In this document: positions 60,263-64,000 of the stretch, in pieces
Numbering within the stretch: the first letter of the stretch is position 1
Layout: each line of letters begins with the position of its first letter
Origin: Eledone cirrhosa
Taxonomy: Eukaryota > Mollusca > Cephalopoda > Octopoda > Eledonidae
Length of the DNA stretch: 64,000 bases
Assembly: GCA_964016885.1 (NCBI GenBank)
Contig: OZ024743.1
Location: 127,101,355 to 127,165,354, forward strand
Reading direction: 5' to 3'
Made by a program: the position numbers and the translations under genes
The notes under the pieces: model-generated
Databases searched by the model: none
What the model saw: the letters and a program-made list of their open reading frames with translations, nothing else
Told to the model about the DNA's origin: nothing

Positions 60263-63079
60263 TTACAGATACGTACTCAGAGTAGGCCCATTCACTCGGG
60301 CCATTCTTGTTTCTCTCACCCATCTTTCAACAAAATGTTGGGAAGAGAGCACTTCCCTCTCTACCTTAATTTTCCTTTTCAAATGAAATTTGAAAAAGTT
60401 AATCAGGGCATCACCTAAGAGGTAAGTGTTCGTCTTCAGCCCTTTCAAACGTGTCCACCATACTATCTCTTTCGCCATGGACACCAGACAGATAAAAACT
60501 TCCTGCCCTTCCCGGCTAAAGGAAGCGGGCGGGGCAATCCTCACGATGGACTCAGATGATAGCCGGATCCGTCCTACACGCGACAGCAGGTGTTTGACAT
60601 AAACCCACAAGTCAGCAATTTTCGGACACTGGACGAGTGCGTGCAGGACGGTTTCGTCGCCCTGCGCGCATCTCGGACATGCCCGGCTGACGGCACCTCC
60701 ATGCCTGTAGAACTGGCAAGGCTCCTCGGTAGCACTGCCAGGCCAGAGATTTCTGGAAGTTGTCCATAGGTCCCGGCCCGAAAGTTCTTCCGAAGAGATT
60801 GGCTAGTTGATTTTCGTCGACGCCTAGAGTTTCTCCAAGTACGTCGTCGCTCTTCCCCTCCACTAATCCTCTATAGAACGCCAAGGTGGAGTTTCCACCG
60901 ATCACATGGCCCGATTGGTCGAGGGCTGTGAGCGCCGGAAGACATTCCAGTCTCCAGGCGCTTCCTCTCGGTCTTCGCTTGACCCAGGACTGCAGCTCCG
61001 TCAAGGAAACGAGCTGGGGAAATACGTGTCTAGCAAACGGCGACCACACTTGATCACCGTCGAGGAAGAGGTGGAGATGTTGTAGCCTGAGCGCGTGTCT
61101 GCGCATCATCAGCCACGGCAATCCCAGCCCTCCACGTAGCGGATGTTGACAGCAGATGGACCGCCTGTCCATCGGAGCACGTCCCTTCCACAAAAAGCGA
61201 AAGAGCAAACGCTCCAGCGCAGTCAGGTGGGGCTTAGGACAAGGTACGACGGTCAGGCGGTAGCGATCCAGCCTCTGAAGACCCCAAAGCCAGCCGCCCT
61301 CAGGACTGCCGCTAGGTAACGATGGTCGACTCTATCGAAAGCTTTCGACTGATCTAAATTGATCAAGGACCCACTCGTGCCAGGTTCCCTAGCTACCCTC
61401 TCTACGATGTATCGCATGAGGTGGAGGTTGTCGTGGATGGATCTGTCGGGAATGGCGCATGTCTGCGCCTCTCCCACCAGACCACCAACAACAAGCGCCA
61501 ACCTCTTTGCTAGCACCTTGGCCAAAATCTTGAACTCTGTGTTTAGCAGAGTTATGGGCCGGAAATTATCTATGTTATCCCCCTTGTTCGGATCCTTTCT
61601 CAGCAGTGCCACCGCTCCTCGGCTCACAGAACTGGGAATTCTCCCCTTCTGTTGCCAGTTGCAGTAGACGTCCGCCAAGAGGCCTCCGAACAAGTCTGGC
61701 ATCTGTACGTAAAGTTCATAGGGCAGACCATCCAAACCAGGCGATTTACCCCTTGTGCAGCCAGTCATTGCCTCCCTTACTTCAGCGGCTGTTATCGGCT
61801 TTTCGCAACACTCCGCCTCAGTGGCCTAGAGCCGCGGCAGTCCGTCGAGGTAGACACTAAAGTCCATCCCTCGACCCGGCCCACTGCTGCCCCCGAACAG
61901 CTGAGCGAAGTGTCGCTGAAAAGCTTCACACATTTGCCCGGGATCGAGTAGCATGCGTCCGTCGTGGTCCACCAAAGACCGGATCGTGGCTTTGTTGCCA
62001 CGACGCGCCTCCGCGACTCGGGCCCATTGAACGGCTTTCGTCCCCTCATGCCTGAGAGCACGCACCCTAGTTCTGACAACGCAGCCTTCGTGCTTTGCAT
62101 TGAAGAATTGGTCAAGGGCCAATTTCGCCGCAAGCACGTCGGTGGCAATGCCTTTGCTAAGCGCCTCGTCTAATTTTCTAACTAGTTCTCCCTCTGCTCT
62201 ATTTTTCTCTATTGCTAAAGCCTTACTAAACCTAATCGATTCCATTCTAATCGCTCTTTTCAGAGCAAACCACCACTTGTTGTTGACGATGGCACCCGTC
62301 AACGCCCGCTTAACTAGTTCGCTAATTCGGTCTCTGTAGGCCTTGCGCGCTGGTAAGGACGCGTTTAGCTTCCAGTAGCCGGGTCCTCGTCTATGAAGCC
62401 TATCTAAGTCAAGCACACAGATCACGAATTTGTGGTCCATGTAGCTGACTATCTTGAATTGTGGACAGCCTATGCTAGACCTATCTATTTCCCTACAAAA
62501 TACTCTATTTAGATATGATCTGGATGACCCTATGCGATTTGTCCAAGTCCACATTGGCACATTCGGGAAATACAATCGGTACCTCTCAGACAGTTCAAAA
62601 CGCCTGAGCAGGTTGGTGAGGCTCTTGCACCCTCCACCCCTATCCGCTAATCCCACACAGTCCCAGCGTGCATCTAAGATCCCGTTCCAGTCGCCCACTA
62701 ACACTAAAGAGCGGGACGTTCCAAGAAAGGTCTCCAGACGCCGGAAGAAATCAGGCCGCCCTGCTCCTGTCGGGGCATAGACGGCCACTAGCCTGAAAGC
62801 TTGCCCGTCTCCGCTGGTCACGTCCAGCACCACCAACTTACCCTCTGGGTCCAGGAAGATGGCCCGTATGGCGAGATCCAAACCTCTCCGAAAAAGCACA
62901 GCAACTCCTCCCCCAATCCAGGACGGCTGGGAGATGCGTACACATCGTAGCCGCCGAAGATCGGTGCGAAGGCCCGTGCTTCGGAGATTCTGGTGTCGCT
63001 GATGGCCACTACATCTATGTTTAGTGACCTGAGGTCGTTGAGCAGGTGACCCTGCTTCCATGACGACCCCAAGCCACAC
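60263..63079 (-). pseudogene. Tx1-like LINE copy 2 ORF2, RT core deleted
   Basis: A 417-codon open stretch (63079-61826) covers endonuclease and linker: AVYAPTGAGRPDFFRRLETF, LVGDWNGILDARWDCVGLAD and MDHKFVICVLD. Its first codons are slightly out of frame with LNIDVVAISDTRI (63072-62818). 61768-61253 begins the RT (TGCTRGKSPGLDG to AAVLRAAGFG). Then about 545 bp present in copy 1 (55440-55985), including the YADD box, is missing, and reading resumes at LTVVPCPK. C-terminal parts at 61208-60612 and 60610-60263. It cannot make an active RT. Confidence 0.87.
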
Positions 63080-63146
63080 GCATTTATGCTGCCTATTCTG
63101 AGTCAGGTCATGTTTAAAATAGAGTGGAAAAGATGGGAAAGACCAC

Positions 63147-64000
63147 TTACTGTACTTTTCGTAGAGGAGGGATGGTTTTTCTATCCCTTTTTACTTGATC
63201 GTCTGGTGAAGGGACCGTTGAATCGTCCCTTCGGTTGGTCGTCGGCTCTTCTATGAGTATGTCCGAATATACTCTTCGGTTGAGAGTCCCTCCTAGGTCT
63301 CTGAAATCACCAACTGCGTTGGGGAATTTCGTTTTAATGTTTGTGTATTGTTTCTGTGCTATTTTTAGCAGTCTTATGTTAGTTGGCGTTTTGATTGGTG
63401 CTGGTATTATGTAGTCGTGTTGTGAAATGTCTGTGTGTTCAATTATGTAAGTCATTAGTTTCTTGTTGTGTGTATTTATTGCCGTGCATTTGTTTTTCTG
63501 GGGGTGGGGTGTGGTTCTGCTATTTTCTTGTCGTTGTTGCTGGGTGTGTGTGTTTTGTTGTTGTGTTTGCGATGTTGGTGCTTGTGGTGGTGGTGTTGAA
63601 GGTGTTGTTGTTGTTGGCGGTGGGGTTGTGGCCGGAGGTGATGGTGGTGCTAGTGTGGGTGGTGATGGTGTTGGTGGTGTTGCTGCTGTGAGTCTCTTTG
63701 CAGTAGCCTTTACCCTTTTTTCATTTCTTTCCTCCCTTTTCAAAGGCGACGGTGCGCTGCTTCTGCGTTTGTGCCTTCTTACGACCTTTTGCCATCCCTC
63801 TCCTACCTCACACTCCATGTCTGATTCTGTGAGGTCGGGGAGGGGTACGAGCTCCACTATTTCACTTGTTGTTGTTGGTGATGTTTGCACTGGAGTCTCT
63901 GTTGCAGCTGCATTTGGTATTACTGTTGTTGTTGTTAATACTTCCACTGCTGCTGCTGTTTTTGATTTCCGTGGCGTGGGTATGGGTGCCACGGACCTAT
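63147..64000 (-). CDS. Tx1-like LINE copy 2 ORF1, C-terminal part
   Basis: Open from the window edge to a stop just below 63147 (281 codons visible). It holds VELVPLPDLTESDMECEVGE, VVRRHKRRSSAPSPLKREER, a Thr/Pro linker with Gln/His repeats, and IKTKFPNAVGDFRDLGGTLN, RRVYSDILIEEPTT and a RKTIPPLRKVQ end. The last 40 residues align with ORF1 of copies 1 and 3, but the rest is quite different from copy 1. The N-terminus and any zinc knuckle lie outside the window. Confidence 0.75.
   Translation of the reverse strand, partial: RSVAPIPTPRKSKTAAAVEVLTTTTVIPNAAATETPVQTSPTTTSEIVELVPLPDLTESDMECEVGEGWQKVVRRHKRRSSAPSPLKREERNEKRVKATAKRLTAATPPTPSPPTLAPPSPPATTPPPTTTTPSTPPPQAPTSQTQQQNTHTQQQRQENSRTTPHPQKNKCTAINTHNKKLMTYIIEHTDISQHDYIIPAPIKTPTNIRLLKIAQKQYTNIKTKFPNAVGDFRDLGGTLNRRVYSDILIEEPTTNRRDDSTVPSPDDQVKRDRKTIPPLRKVQ

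Larger units (their letters stand above)
59981..64000 (-). mobile_element. Tx1/L1-type LINE, copy 2, continues beyond the window
   Basis: Second minus-strand copy. The 3' end is GTTAATAAAGAAATCATTATT with (ATT)n at 60014-59981, directly next to the 5' part of copy 1. Sequence is very close to copy 1 over ORF2, but ORF1 differs strongly. The 5' end lies beyond 64000. Confidence 0.87.

Overview
This 64 kb window looks like animal nuclear DNA, most likely from a cephalopod (octopus-type). The reasons are an AT-rich background full of (TA)n, (CA)n, (GAT)n and (AAT)n tracts, many copies of a tRNA-derived SINE with a clear B box plus a second tRNA-derived SINE, and a dense mix of LINE, Helitron, hAT and mariner relics in very large introns. 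No bacterial-style operons, rRNA genes, stand-alone tRNA genes or CRISPR arrays were seen.

Host gene: one conserved gene crosses the left two thirds on the minus strand. Ten coding exons between 40321 and 3332 can be joined through consensus GT..AG sites in a consistent reading frame. They encode about 313 residues of a dTDP-D-glucose 4,6-dehydratase (TGDS, extended short-chain dehydrogenase family) with the NAD-binding glycine motif, the Thr-Asp-Glu triad and Tyr-x-x-x-Lys. The last ~25 residues were not found and probably lie beyond the left edge. A 3' splice site 21 nt before the ATG implies an untranslated upstream exon. Introns range from 0.37 to 11.8 kb and hold most of the mobile elements.

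Layout. 0.1-3.3 kb: LTR-like direct repeats around a non-coding, internally repeated core. 3.8-4.1 kb: Lys-type SINE. 4.4-5.6 kb: decayed mariner. 5.6-6.5 kb: diverged tandem duplication. 7.0-7.3 kb: LTR/promoter-like segment. 8.5-9.6 kb: five SINEs. 9.9-14.5 kb: RTE-like and Tx1-like LINEs nested together. 14.8-18.2 kb: RTE-like fragments and a SINE. 19.6-19.7 kb: a perfect 74-bp inverted repeat. 19.9-24.3 kb: Helitron, interrupted by a hAT transposon (24.3-26.6 kb), which is followed by a 5'-truncated RTE-like LINE (26.6-29.4 kb). 29.5-31.1 kb: RTE-like 3' end and SINEs. 32.3-37.1 kb: LINE fragments, a GC-rich ORF island and a non-autonomous hAT with an 8-bp target duplication. 37.8-39.5 kb: Tx1-like 3' end, SINE array and a perfect 31-bp hairpin.

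Right of TGDS (40.3-64 kb) no host gene is recognisable. The stretch holds a well-formed hammerhead ribozyme motif (minus strand, 41.1 kb), a PHD-finger LINE (43.0-46.2 kb), an RT/GIY-YIG retroelement remnant (46.5-47.6 kb), LINE remnants (49.4-53.4 kb) and two Tx1-like LINEs head-to-tail on the minus strand (54.1-64.0 kb, the second leaving the window).

Most element ORFs carry stops, frameshifts or deletions, so the window records repeated, nested insertion into and beside one metabolic gene. The most unusual items are the two hammerhead-type folds, one of them inside a perfect 74-bp palindrome within TGDS pre-mRNA, the 31-bp hairpin, and the adjacent Tx1-like copies. Assignments come from recognising motifs by eye; no search was run.
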